Of a stretch of 64,000 nucleotides of DNA, positions 49,501 to 58,865 are shown one piece after another. The position numbers and the translations under genes were made by a program. The stretch is from positions 62,001-126,000 of the forward strand of contig ML976771.1 in the NCBI GenBank assembly GCA_010015655.1, in the 5' to 3' direction. Each line of letters opens with the position of its first letter. Position 1 is the stretch's first letter. The notes beneath the pieces are model-generated. The model saw nothing but the letters and a program-made list of their open reading frames with translations. It had not been told where the DNA came from and searched no databases. Source of the stretch: Bimuria novae-zelandiae CBS 107.79. Taxonomy: Eukaryota > Ascomycota > Dothideomycetes > Pleosporales > Didymosphaeriaceae.

Positions 49501-51900
49501 CTAAAGAACTATCTTAATATATTTATAGTTGCTTATCTTGACGACATTCTGGTATTCTCTAAATAAGAGAAGGATTATGTATAACACGTATAAATAGTAC
49601 TACAAGCGCTAGATAGCGCTAACTTATAATTAAAACTTAAGAAATGTAAATTCTATATTATAGAACTAGAGTTTCTAGGATATATTATTAACACTAAAGG
49701 TATTTATGTAAGCCCTTTAAAGATTAAGGAAGTAAAGAAGTAGAAATTACCTACTAACTTTAAAGAAGTATAAGCCTTCCTTAAATTTATAAAATTTAAT
49801 AAATAATTTATTACAGACTACTCTAGGATTACACTACTACTTATAAACCTTACAAAGAAAGACAAACCTTTTAATTAAATAAAAGAATGCGAATAAGTAT
49901 TCTAAATACTATAAGAAGCATGCATTACGCCACTAGTCCTTATACACTTCTAAGATAATAAACTATTACGTATTAAAATAGACGTAAGCGATCTAGCGAT
50001 TAGAGCATGTGCAAAGTAAGAAAAAAATAGCAAATAGCACCTAATTATATACTACGCACACAAATTTACACTAGAAGAATTATAATATAAAGTACACGAT
50101 AAAGAACTACTCACGATAGTAAAAGCTATTAAATACTAGAGAATCTACGCACATAGTTACTTAGAACTTATAATTTTTATAGACTACAAAAATCTTACAC
50201 GTTTTACAACCACGAAAGAACTAAACTAAAAATAAAGAAGATAGTTAGAAACGCTAGGATAATATAAATTTAAAATTATATACACCCTAAGTAAAGAAAA
50301 CAGATAAGCAGATACTCTTAGTAGAATAAATAATAATAAAAAGAAAGTTAAAACCTACTTTATAATATTAAAATAAAATCCTAATAGTTCCTTAGAACTA
50401 ATAGTAGAGCTTAATTAACTCCTTGTACTCACACGAGAAGTACCTAAGGAACAATAGATAGAGGTTATACGATAATACTACAACGACCCTGTATATAGAC
50501 ACCCTAGAATTAGAAAGACGATAGAACTAATTCAGAGAAATTACAGCTTTAAAGGGATTAAAGAAGCAGTTGTAACCTACATACGTAAATGCGTAGAGTG
50601 CTAGCGCAATAAACACGCAACACATCTTAAGTACAGAGAAATGCAAGCTATCCAGATACCCATAACACCATGGGAAGACATCGCAATAGACTTTATCACA
50701 GGATTGCCAAAGATCCTACAAATAAAGTAAGTTACGACGCAATACTGGTAATCGTATACAGATTCACCAAGTACGTGAAACTACTACTATGCAAAAGACG
50801 ACGACAGCAACGGAACTAGCATTCCTTATCCTAGATTAACTTATAAGATATTATAGCATTCCTAAGATAATTATTAGCAATAAAGACAAGCTCTTTACTT
50901 TAAACTATTAGACAACACTTATAGCACTTATTAGAATAAAATAGAAGCTATTAACAGCTTATTACCTATAAACTGACGGATAAACAGAACGTATAAATTA
51001 GATAATTAAAACGTACCTACGCATCTACTATAATAACTAAAAGAATTACTAGATTTCTTTATTACTTATAGCATAGTTAGCATACAATAATAAGATATTA
51101 GCAGTAATAGGATTTACACTATTTTATACAAACTATAGAAGATATTTATATATCTTTAACTAAACACTTCTTACAACGATTAAGACAAAAGAGGCAATAA
51201 ATATAGTAGAAACTATAAAAAAAATACACGCACAACTCTAAGAGAACCTTAAGAAAGCTTAATAGTAAAGTATTTCTTATATAAACTAAAAAAGAAAAAC
51301 GGCACCTTAGCTAAAGAAGGGGGATAAAGCATATCTACTTATAAAAAATCTTTAAATCTAGAAGAAAAAGCATAAGAAACTAGATTATATTAAGGTTAGG
51401 CTATTTTTTATTATTAAATAAATATTACTAATTAACTACTAATTAGAACTATCGCTAGACGCAAAAATACACTTAGTATTTTATATAGACTAACTTAAAC
51501 CTATAAACCTTATGATACTAGTTAAAACAATCTTCTATTACTAGTTAGAGGAAGAAAACGAATTTAAAGTTAAAATACTTCTAAAATATAAGGAAGTAGG
51601 ATAAGAAGACTTTTAAGATAATAAGTTTTTATAAGAATAGTTAGTTAAGTAGAAAGGCTACCTACATTTAGAGAATATATAAGAACCTAAGTCTAAACTC
51701 TATAAGAATTATTAGTAACTCTTAAAAAGGGTGCGAAATAAGATCTATAACTACTACTACTATACTAAAGTAATAAGAGAAAGCTTTAAAAGAAACAAGA
51801 CTTATGCTATAATAATACTAAAAAAGAATACTACGTGGTAGATAAGGAAGGCTTTAACTAAATAAAAGACTAGTCTACTACCTTAGCACTAAAAGTAGCG
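46560..51900 (+). pseudogene. Gypsy gag and pol with chromodomain, RIP-inactivated
   Basis: Gag ends in a knuckle FTCSKPGYIAKNC (about 47381-47410) whose second Cys is Ser and whose His is Tyr. Pol is in a different frame from gag, as is common in Gypsy elements: protease AMLDLGAQESYV at about 48481 (the DSG Ser is now Leu); reverse transcriptase TKMDRTQRLYINYKRLN to VAYLDDILVFS (49213-49560, DD pair kept); the integrase zinc region (RHPRIRKTIEL, then IRKCVEC; about 50499-50600) and IDFITGLP at 50686; a one-base shift near 50712; then a chromodomain LVK-stop-KGYLHLENI at about 51641. It is a second chromodomain lineage, not the same as the minus-strand one. Confidence 0.88.
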
Positions 51901-52418
51901 TCTAGATTAACTAATACCGCTGCCTAAGCTAGTTACTTACAGGCCTCTAGGGCCTCTAACTTATCTATAATAGATATACCACGGTTAAATAACTCTTATT
52001 CTTTTTAACGTAGTTTCTTACGCTAATCGCGCAACCGCGCCATCTTCTCTCGTGCCAGATAAGTACGCAGGAGCGCTATATAAGCGAGCTCTTTTTCTAC
52101 CTAAAGTTTTACCTCCTCCTTAGCCTCTAATTTTTCTAATCTTTCTAACTTAGTATCTATCTTCAAGTAATCTGGCAAAGGAATATCCTCCAGCTTATAT
52201 TTCTAATTACTATACTAAATATAGTTAGTATACTTTAAGTATAGTAATAATAGCTAACAGGGCAATTACTTCTTAGCGTAGTATATATAGGTAACTATAG
52301 TAAATACGTAACTTTACTTAAGATAATTAGCTTATAAATAATAGTATTAGGTAGATTAAGAAAGCGGCTTTATAGGTAGTTAACTTATAAAGATATTAAG
52401 TCTAGAGGGGGAAGCTAA

Positions 52419-52849
52419 TATTAGGATCTATTAAACTTAATATAACGCAAGGCGGGGTATAGATATTTATTTATATAACTAGCTAAGATTCCTTACTTAG
52501 CTATAAATTACGTAACTAAGTTACGCGTCCTAGAAATATTAGGCGTCTTAGAAGTATCTTAGCACGTAGGACTTTAGGACTCTTAAGATACTTAGGACTT
52601 ATAGGACTAGTTATATATATAGGATGCGATAGTAGTCTTCTATTATTATATTTAACCTATTTATTAATCTATTATTTAGATCTAAATAAGCAACCTTATT
52701 AATTTAATTATGCTATATATACCTTTAATACTAACGCCCTAGTGACAAGCGCAAGCTATTACTATAACCCTCTCTTATCCTACTAGTACTCCTGCCCGAG
52801 AACTAACCTTAGCCCCTTAGGGATTAGCTATCTCTTTGGGATCTTAACA
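52419..52849 (+). repeat. 3' LTR of the Gypsy element
   Basis: 431 bp, starting TATTAGGATC (TG turned to TA) and ending ATCTTAACA. Same length as the 5' LTR. Confidence 0.93.
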
Positions 52850-53372
52850 ATAAGTAGTAGTAGCTTTAAAAAGTAAAAGTAGTAAAGCTAAAGAAGGTAG
52901 CTAAGCTATATAAGGAGAAAATATAGTAGGAAAAGCGTGCTGCGCGAGAGGCAGCTAAGAAGGCAAAGGAGAAAGAGAGAGCTAAAAAGGCAGCTTAGCG
53001 CGCTACCCAAAAGCCTGCCTACGACGCAGAAAAAGCTCTACAGCCATCCTAAAGGAGTAAGAGAAAAGCTTCTTAGCCATCTTTACTAAGCAGAAAGCGT
53101 CAGAAACGTGGTATTAATACTCTAAATATTAGGGAGGCCTTAGAGGGCGTATCTACCACCCTAACTAAATTAATACGCTAGGGCCGCAATATTAAGCTTC
53201 TTAATAAATATAAATAGTATAAATTAATTATAAGAATTAATATAGTACTTTACTAAAAAAATTTATAATAAAATTAATTATAATTAGCTCTATAGCCTTA
53301 TTCTTGCACGAGTTGTTATAGTGTTAAGTAGCTTATTACGCGAAGCGGCTTGGCACGCGCACAGACACGGTA

Positions 53373-53449
53373 GTAGGGCCGTGCTCCGCACGGCCTTTTT
53401 CGCAGAAAAACTGCGCAGCAGCCGCTAGGGGCCGAGTAGGGGCCGAGTA
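53373..53449. other. GC-rich hairpin segment, not RIP-mutated
   Basis: A short island between pogo copy B and the intact Fot1 element. It holds a perfect stem GGCCGTGC/GCACGGCC with a 3-base loop at about 53377-53395 followed by TTTTT, a second weaker stem (CGCAG/CTGCG), and a repeated GGGGCCGAGTA. The last TA is the Fot1 target duplication. Confidence 0.6.
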
Positions 53450-53565
53450 CTCGCCCCACACGCTAAGGCTGGCGCCTTAGCCCTACTCAGCTCAACGCAA
53501 CTTCTCGGCTCAACGCAACTTTTTGATCAGATTTTTCTCTACAATTCGAATATCAGCACCCCACC

Positions 53566-55216
53566 ATGCCTATTTACTATGGGAATTCAGCAGATGTCGA
53601 GCTTCGTATTCAAGCCTGCCTTGATGACTTTTCTGGCGTTGAAAAGTTCAATATTGCTGCTGCGGCACGCGACTACTGTGTGCCGGTTACGCGACTTCGA
53701 GCGCGTATAAAAGGCAGAAGTAGCCGCCACGATCGCCCTGGTGCCAACCAAAGGCTCACAAAGGTGCAAGACGATACTCTGAAGCTCTATATACGCCGCT
53801 GCGACGATCTGGGCATGCCCTGCCTAATGCCGCAGCTCACAGGTGCTGCGCAGTTCCTTATTGATCGCGATCACCCAGATGGGCGCGCAGCTCCACTGGG
53901 CAAAGAATGGCTCACACGCTGGATAGAGCGCCACCCTGAGTGCCGTCGCATAAAGCAGAAGCCGCAGGATATCAATCGTACAGCGATGGCTACGTTCGAA
54001 GCCTACAGTCAGCATTTTACGCGCCTTAAGAAGGTGATGTACGACCACGGCATCACACCGACAGACACATACAATATGGATGAGACTGGCTTTCGCATAG
54101 GGATTGGCGGCAACCAATGGATAGTCACTATGGAGCTTAACCGCCCGCAGGTCTCTGCATCAGAGACCTCGCGCGATTATATTACCTCAATCGAATCGAT
54201 ATCCGGCGATGGTGAGCTGCTCGCACCGCTGCTCGTAGTGCAAGGCGTCAATCACCTAGAGAAATGGTACACAAACACCTCGCTCCCGGGGGATTATATG
54301 ATCGCGACGTCAACATCAGGGTATGCCAATGACTCTATATCACTTGAGTGGGTAGAGTTCTTCGAAAAACAGACGCGCGCGCGTCAGAAGGGCGCCTATC
54401 GACTATTAATATTTGACGGATTTGGCAGCCACCTTACTATACCTATGGTCAAGTTCTGCGACGATCACAAGATCATTCCATTCACCCTACCTCCGCACGC
54501 ATCACATCACCTACAGCCTCTTGACGTAGTGTGTTTTCAGCCATTAAAGCACAATCACAAGAAAGCTGTAGAGATGGCGACTAGAACTGGGTGTACGCAT
54601 TTTGATAAGCTCGAGTTCCTACACGCCTATCACGGCATCAGGATGGCGACGTTCAAACAAGCTACTATACTCAGTGCCTGGNNNNNNNNNNNNNNNNNNN
54701 NNNNNNNNNNNNNNNNNNNNNNNNNNNNNNNNNNNNNNNNNNNNNNNNNNNNNNNNNNNNNNNNNNNNNNNNNNNNNNNNNNNNNNNNNNNNNNNNNNNN
54801 NNNNNNNNNNNNNNNNNNNNNNNNNNNNNNNNNNNNNNNNNNNNNNNNNNNNNNNNNNNNNNNNNNNNNNNNNNNNNNNNNNNNNNNNNNNNNNNNNNNN
54901 NNNNNNNNNNNNNNNNNNNNNNNNNNNNNNNNNNNNNNNNNNNNNNNNNNNNNNNNNNNNNNNNNNGGCCTCAACTAGTACTAAGCAGGTACAGAAGGGC
55001 GGCGTGATCACCGTCAGCGACGCGCGACAAGCTATTGATCAACGTGTAGAGCTTGAGGCTGAGAAGATTGCCCGTAGGGCTGCTAAAAAGTTCAAAGCTG
55101 ATCAGCTGCAAGCCTTACAGAGCCTCCCCCGACAGGTGCCATCACTCAGGGATATGACTGTTGATCCTACAGTACTCGCAACACCAAGTTCAGCCTATAT
55201 TAGTCCGTATAATTGA
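53566..55216 (+). CDS. Fot1/pogo-type (DDE_1) transposase with a sequence gap
   Basis: Starts at ATG 53566 in the context CACCATGCC. Residues 20-55 form a pipsqueak-like helix-turn-helix (FNIAAAARDYCVPVTRLRAR), and 65-135 a Tc5/CENP-B-type second DNA-binding domain (LGKEWLTRWIERHPE). The DDE_1 core follows with Asp172 (YNMDETGFRIG), Asp284 (LIFDGFGSHLT) and Asp320 (HHLQPLDVV), all kept. After the gap the frame to the stop at 55214 reads a Lys/Glu/Ala-rich region (EKIARRAAKKFKADQ) and PSLRDMTVDPTVLATPSSAY. The two sides are in different frames as drawn, because the gap length is an estimate; about 11 more bases would join them, giving about 553 residues. Probably functional, pending the gap. 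The RIP-mutated relative lies at 33361. Confidence 0.9.
54682..54966. other. Assembly gap of 285 N
   Basis: Unresolved bases within the Fot1 transposase, in the region between the DDE core and the charged C-terminal part. Confidence 0.99.
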
Positions 55217-55465
55217 CCTTGGCGGCGTCAGCTTCTATAGAAATGTCGAATCAATACAAAAAGTTGCGTTGAGCCGAGAAGTTGCGTTGAGCTGAGTAGG
55301 GCTAAGGCGCCAGCCTTAGCGTGTGGGGCGAGTAGTTGTCTTGATGTTAGCGCGCGCGTCGCGTAGGGTGGAAAGAACCGCTTTCGTGTTAGCGCAAAGC
55401 TCGTACCGGTGAACAACAGCATAAAAGAGCAGCCACCCTCGCATGTTTCCTGCCGCAACACCTTA

Positions 55466-56053
55466 ATGATGGCCAGGGCAGCAGCCTACAACTTCGATCA
55501 CCACACGTCCGTGGCAGATTTCACAGTGCCCAAACACGCCTATCTGGCCGCTCGTTCGGATGCATCCTTCGGATATATTGCTACCAGTGCCCTTGTGCTA
55601 GACACGACCACTGCATCTGGCCCTCGCGTTCTTCTCCTCCAGCGCGCTGCAAGTGATGAAGACCCCAACAAATGGGAACCTCCTGGCGGCGCGTGCGATG
55701 ACGAAGATCCGAGCATTTTGAACGCCGCTGCACGGGAGCTTTGGGAAGAGGCAGGCCTCATCGTAGCACAGATTGGTGGCGTCATTGGAACTCCCCATTT
55801 CTTTACCTTGGAAGACGGAAAGAGGGTGTGCCAATTCAACTTTGTCATGCAGGTCGAGAACGACGCGGGAACTCCGCCAGCAGTGAGGCTGGACCCCAAC
55901 GAGCATCAACAATACGTTTGGGCTACGGAGAATGAGGTCAAGATTAAGGAGGTGGGTGATATAAATTTGGACTTCACGAGGGAAGAAGTTCGGCAGACAG
56001 TTCTTCTAGTGTTCGACTACTACAGGGAAACAATGGCAAAAGAGAAGACATGA
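55466..56053 (+). CDS. Nudix hydrolase
   Basis: A 195-residue protein from ATG 55466 (a second ATG follows at 55469); an upstream in-frame GTG extension to 55409 is not a credible start. Nudix enzymes hydrolyse nucleoside diphosphates linked to another group, using metal held by the Nudix box. That box is seen at residues 74-98: GGACDDEDPSILNAAARE then LWEEAGL; it has one residue more than the classical spacing, while REL.EE.GL is intact. The strand PRVLLLQRAASDEDPNKWEPPG precedes it as usual. No targeting signal or membrane segment. Substrate cannot be read from sequence. An intact Fot1 element ends 133 bp upstream, so it occupies the promoter region. The gene converges with the HET gene: 21 bp separate the two stop codons. 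Confidence 0.9.
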   Translation: MMARAAAYNFDHHTSVADFTVPKHAYLAARSDASFGYIATSALVLDTTTASGPRVLLLQRAASDEDPNKWEPPGGACDDEDPSILNAAARELWEEAGLIVAQIGGVIGTPHFFTLEDGKRVCQFNFVMQVENDAGTPPAVRLDPNEHQQYVWATENEVKIKEVGDINLDFTREEVRQTVLLVFDYYRETMAKEKT

Positions 56054-56074
56054 TACGCGAAAGGTCCACCCAGC

Positions 56075-58065
56075 TCAAACGATCCCAAAAGTCTTCTCTT
56101 GAAGCTTGCGTTGGCTCAACATCTCAATCGCCTCTCCATTCATCAACCCATGGACGTAGCACTCGCCTACAAGCAAGTAGTACTTGCCCGTCGGCCGCAG
56201 ACAGAACGGCACCTTGCAACCAAACAATACACACACTACGTCTCCCGGTTCCATAGCCGCTGGCCCAAGCACAAAATATCCTGCCCTAGTTTTAGCAAAA
56301 ATTCGGCCTTCCGCGGCTGACGTTGCCCATCGGCTCCACTTCTCATGCCCACTTTCGTGTTCTGCACCCTCGCCCGCCATCATGACTTCCTCTGAAAGGT
56401 TATCAGACGGGCCTAGTGTCTCCACGATGTAACGTGCTGCCTTCTGCAGCCACACGCGATGTGGAATGTCGTGGTATGCTATACCTTCGTGTCCGGCAGA
56501 CTGCACGCAGCCATTGCTGAGCGTCTGCATGAATGCGAAGAAGGCTGTCTGACCACCGTCCACATACCTATCGTTCAAATTGGAAGCCCCCATCCCACAG
56601 ACTTCATGCCACAGCTGCTCAATCTTTGTGTACGATTGATTAGATGTCTCCCTGATGTAAAAATCCTTGGGATGCAGTGGCTCAGAGTGCAACTCGATGC
56701 TATCGATCGCCACACCTCGGATGCGGAGCAAAGGATGCTCTTGATCTATTATCTCAAGTTTCTGCACGGAGTCGCCGTGAGCGCGGTGCGGACATATTGG
56801 TTCTGCGAGAATGATTCCTCCTGAGGTTCTCCAGTCGGGTACCCAGGAGGGCAGGCTGTGTCCTCGTTGCCGATACTTCAGACTAGTATTGTCATTCGCA
56901 TTACTCTGAGAGCGCGACGGAAGCTCGTAACGACCATGCTGGACCGCTGCTAGGACAATACAAGCCGTGGCAGGACACTGCAGCAGTATCTGCTTCGCAA
57001 CATCAATATACGTCTCCTCGACATTCTTTGTATAATCTGCCGTGATAGAGACAGGTCCACAGCTAAGGGGGTGCAGCGAAGCGACCGAGAAGTGGCCAAG
57101 GAACGCAAAAACGCGGTCTCGGTCATCGCTGAAATTGAGGTGGCGCGCCCGCTGGAGCTCGTACACGAAGTTGAAGCGATTCGCATGATGCGTCTTCTCG
57201 TCGGGCTCAATGAAGCGTCGGAACAAGAACGAGATGTCCGACGTGGAGATGCCGAGTGCGCTCCGGCACTCGTGATGGCGTTTCAGTCTTTCGCAGACAC
57301 GCGCCAGCTGGTTCCATTCTATGGAAGTGCTGCCCCAGAATAGAGTTGCGGGAGTGCTGGTTCCGATCTCCTGCACGATCCACCCTCTTTTGAACTATTG
57401 TAGCGTCAGTAACGCGGGACGGCATTTGGACGTGTTGTATTGTTTGGAGGGGAGCTAACCCATGTCCGGTTCGTCAAGGATTGAACGGAATGGTGGTTCT
57501 CCTCAATATGTTTCTCAAGCTCCACTGCGCTGATGCCTGGGGCCATGCCATTCACTGGCCTTTCCCAAAACGCTTCGTCGAGATCGTCAACAAGATCGAA
57601 TGCTGATGCTGCCTCCCCTCCAAAGTCCAGCCCCAGCCAAACCAATACATGCATGGCATTCTGGTAGATTTTGTTCATGTACTGTACTTGCTGACCCCTT
57701 TCCACCGCATCGTTTTGGTTAATGCAGCATTGATCAGCCCAAATCCGACGCGGCCTGTTGCGGAGGCGAACTCTGTGAAGTGCGGCGAATATCGATCCGC
57801 CTCGGAGCGTCAACATGCCTTTGCTAGCGTCGTCACCGTGGAGCAGGATTTTGTATGCAGTATCTGGTGGCCCTGCATCCGCCCATACGTACGAGATTGC
57901 TTCATAGTGTGGCGCGGAATCGATTTTTACGGCTTCTAGTGTTCCTTCTAGACGATCGGTATTCTTTCCAGGATATAGAGTGAGTAGTCGAATAACTCCG
58001 TTGCTTTCCACAGGCTCATATCTATATTCAGGTAGATCCACAAGCTCCTGTGCGGTTTCGGCCAT
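56075..58065 (-). CDS. HET-domain (heterokaryon incompatibility) protein
   Basis: Two exons on the minus strand, 58065-57460 and 57394-56075, give 641 residues. The 65-nt intron (GTTAGC...TAG, branch CTGAC) joins NRTW to FKRGWIVQEIG, restoring the HET consensus W..R.W..QE. The open frame extends further upstream to a TTG at 58098, but ATG 58065 is the first usable start. The HET domain (PF06985), about residues 54-215, shows YEAISYVWADA (54-64), RRIWADQCCINQND (106-119) and YQNAMHVLVWLG (134-145). HET domains trigger cell death upon non-self recognition. The long C-terminal part (about 215-641) has no NACHT, WD or ankyrin repeats that I can see; it resembles the usual uncharacterised tail of such proteins, including SWVPDW at about residue 385. 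What it recognises is unknown. No RIP damage is visible. Confidence 0.92.
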
Positions 58066-58865
58066 GATGAAGACTTCTCTGGGAGTTTTTTGTTGCAATC
58101 ATTGACTAAATCTCCTCAAAAGATAAGAATTGATAAAACTGTCGGAGTGAAACTGTTAAGTTCCACAAGAAAAGGCTGAGCACGAGAAGCAGCAGAAATG
58201 TTAATTACGCCCCGGGACCACAGCCCCGTTGATATATTACGCAAAAGTGAGCCAATACGGCCGCGCTATCGCGCGAGAGCCTCATCTTCCGCCTTCCTCT
58301 TTCCGGTCCTCTACAAGCGCCACTACAATGTGGGTAGTCGCGAGAAGCAAGGCTGAGACATGTGATGCATATACGAGGCTGCGTGTTCGTCCTGCCGGGC
58401 GTCAGCCGGGGTGACCTAGCCAATCACATGACTGGAATAAATCAAGGAGTCGTCGCACGTATACAAGGCAAACGAATTACGTTCAGCTTTCGCCGCTTTT
58501 AAGCCCCATTCACATGTATGAATCTGCCAGGCCTGCAGTCACAGCCTCCAATGCATCTAAAGTCTATTGGACGATGGAATTAACGCGCAGCCTACCATAT
58601 CTTATATTAAGCGATTCTTCGAAGAACAAATTTGCGTCCGAAAGGTGAAAGACTTGATTCTACATATTTCCGACTCTAGTACTGCCTAGCTCTACCAGAG
58701 ATACACAAGATTATCTGCTTTATCAGAGCAAGTTATCTCAGAGAGAGCTATCTCTTATCATTGGCGGAAGCTCTGACGTTTTGCAACAAGGTTGAATTTT
58801 CCCAAGGACGTCATATTTCCTCTCGAACCCAAAACTTGCGGTCACCATTCGCACCCGCTCCTACC
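58066..58865. other. Divergent intergenic region between HET and RelA/SpoT genes
   Basis: About 800 bp of normal composition between two divergent starts, so it should contain both promoters. No RNA gene or repeat is recognised. An open frame continues upstream of the RelA/SpoT ATG from a TTG at 58761, but without an ATG. Confidence 0.55.

Larger units (their letters stand above)
46066..52849 (+). mobile_element. Complete chromodomain Ty3/Gypsy retrotransposon
   Basis: A 6.78-kb element with two 431-bp LTRs (46066-46496, 52419-52849), a purine run AGAGGGGGAAGC before the 3' LTR, and an exact 5-bp duplication ATAAG (46061-46065, 52850-52854). Pogo copy A carries one ATAAG at the equivalent place. 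In the first half the 5' LTR is the less mutated one; in the second half it is the 3' LTR. Confidence 0.95.
44130..53256 (+). pseudogene. Pogo-type transposase of copy B, RIP-inactivated
   Basis: The coding remnant is in three pieces: 44130-45565, 45987-46060 and 52855-53256. It is alignable by eye with copy A, including YNINKKGCLI (about 44610; the first catalytic Asp is changed to Asn here), the PPYLTYTL block (about 45057) and the Lys/Glu/Ala-rich tail (52890-53030). It is more heavily mutated than copy A in the catalytic part and lacks a usable start codon. Confidence 0.8.
44049..53370 (+). mobile_element. Fot1/pogo-type transposon, copy B, split by two LTR insertions
   Basis: Terminal inverted repeats begin with CGTGTCTG (left) and end with CAGACACGG (right), extend about 45 bp with a few C/T differences, and are flanked by TA (44047-44048, 53371-53372). 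Removing the solo LTR and the Gypsy element with their duplications leaves about 2.1 kb. The interior closely follows pogo copy A (without its 0.9-kb insert), but the ends belong to a distinct subfamily. Confidence 0.88.
53450..55332 (+). mobile_element. Apparently intact, RIP-free Fot1-type transposon
   Basis: Perfect terminal inverted repeats of about 76 bp, starting CTCGCCCCACACGCTAAGGC, flanked by TA (53448-53449, 55333-55334). Each repeat holds the palindromic AAGGCTGGCGCCTT and two direct copies of CTCAACGCAACTT. One transposase gene fills the inside, with an assembly gap at 54682-54966. No RIP signature is visible, in contrast to everything to its left. The element ends about 130 bp before the Nudix start codon. 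Confidence 0.95.

Noticed and set aside
53377..53400. Stem-loop followed by T run resembling a bacterial intrinsic terminator
   Set aside because: The genes around it have spliceosomal introns and fungal domains, so such a terminator has no role here.
55409..55465. Upstream extension of the Nudix protein by 19 residues
   Set aside because: It begins with GTG; fungal translation would use ATG 55466.
58066..58098. Upstream extension of the HET protein by 11 residues
   Set aside because: It begins with TTG; ATG 58065 is the first usable start.
58761..58865. Upstream extension of the RelA/SpoT protein by 35 residues
   Set aside because: The open frame begins with TTG; the first ATG, with good context, is at 58866 and the family homology begins after it.
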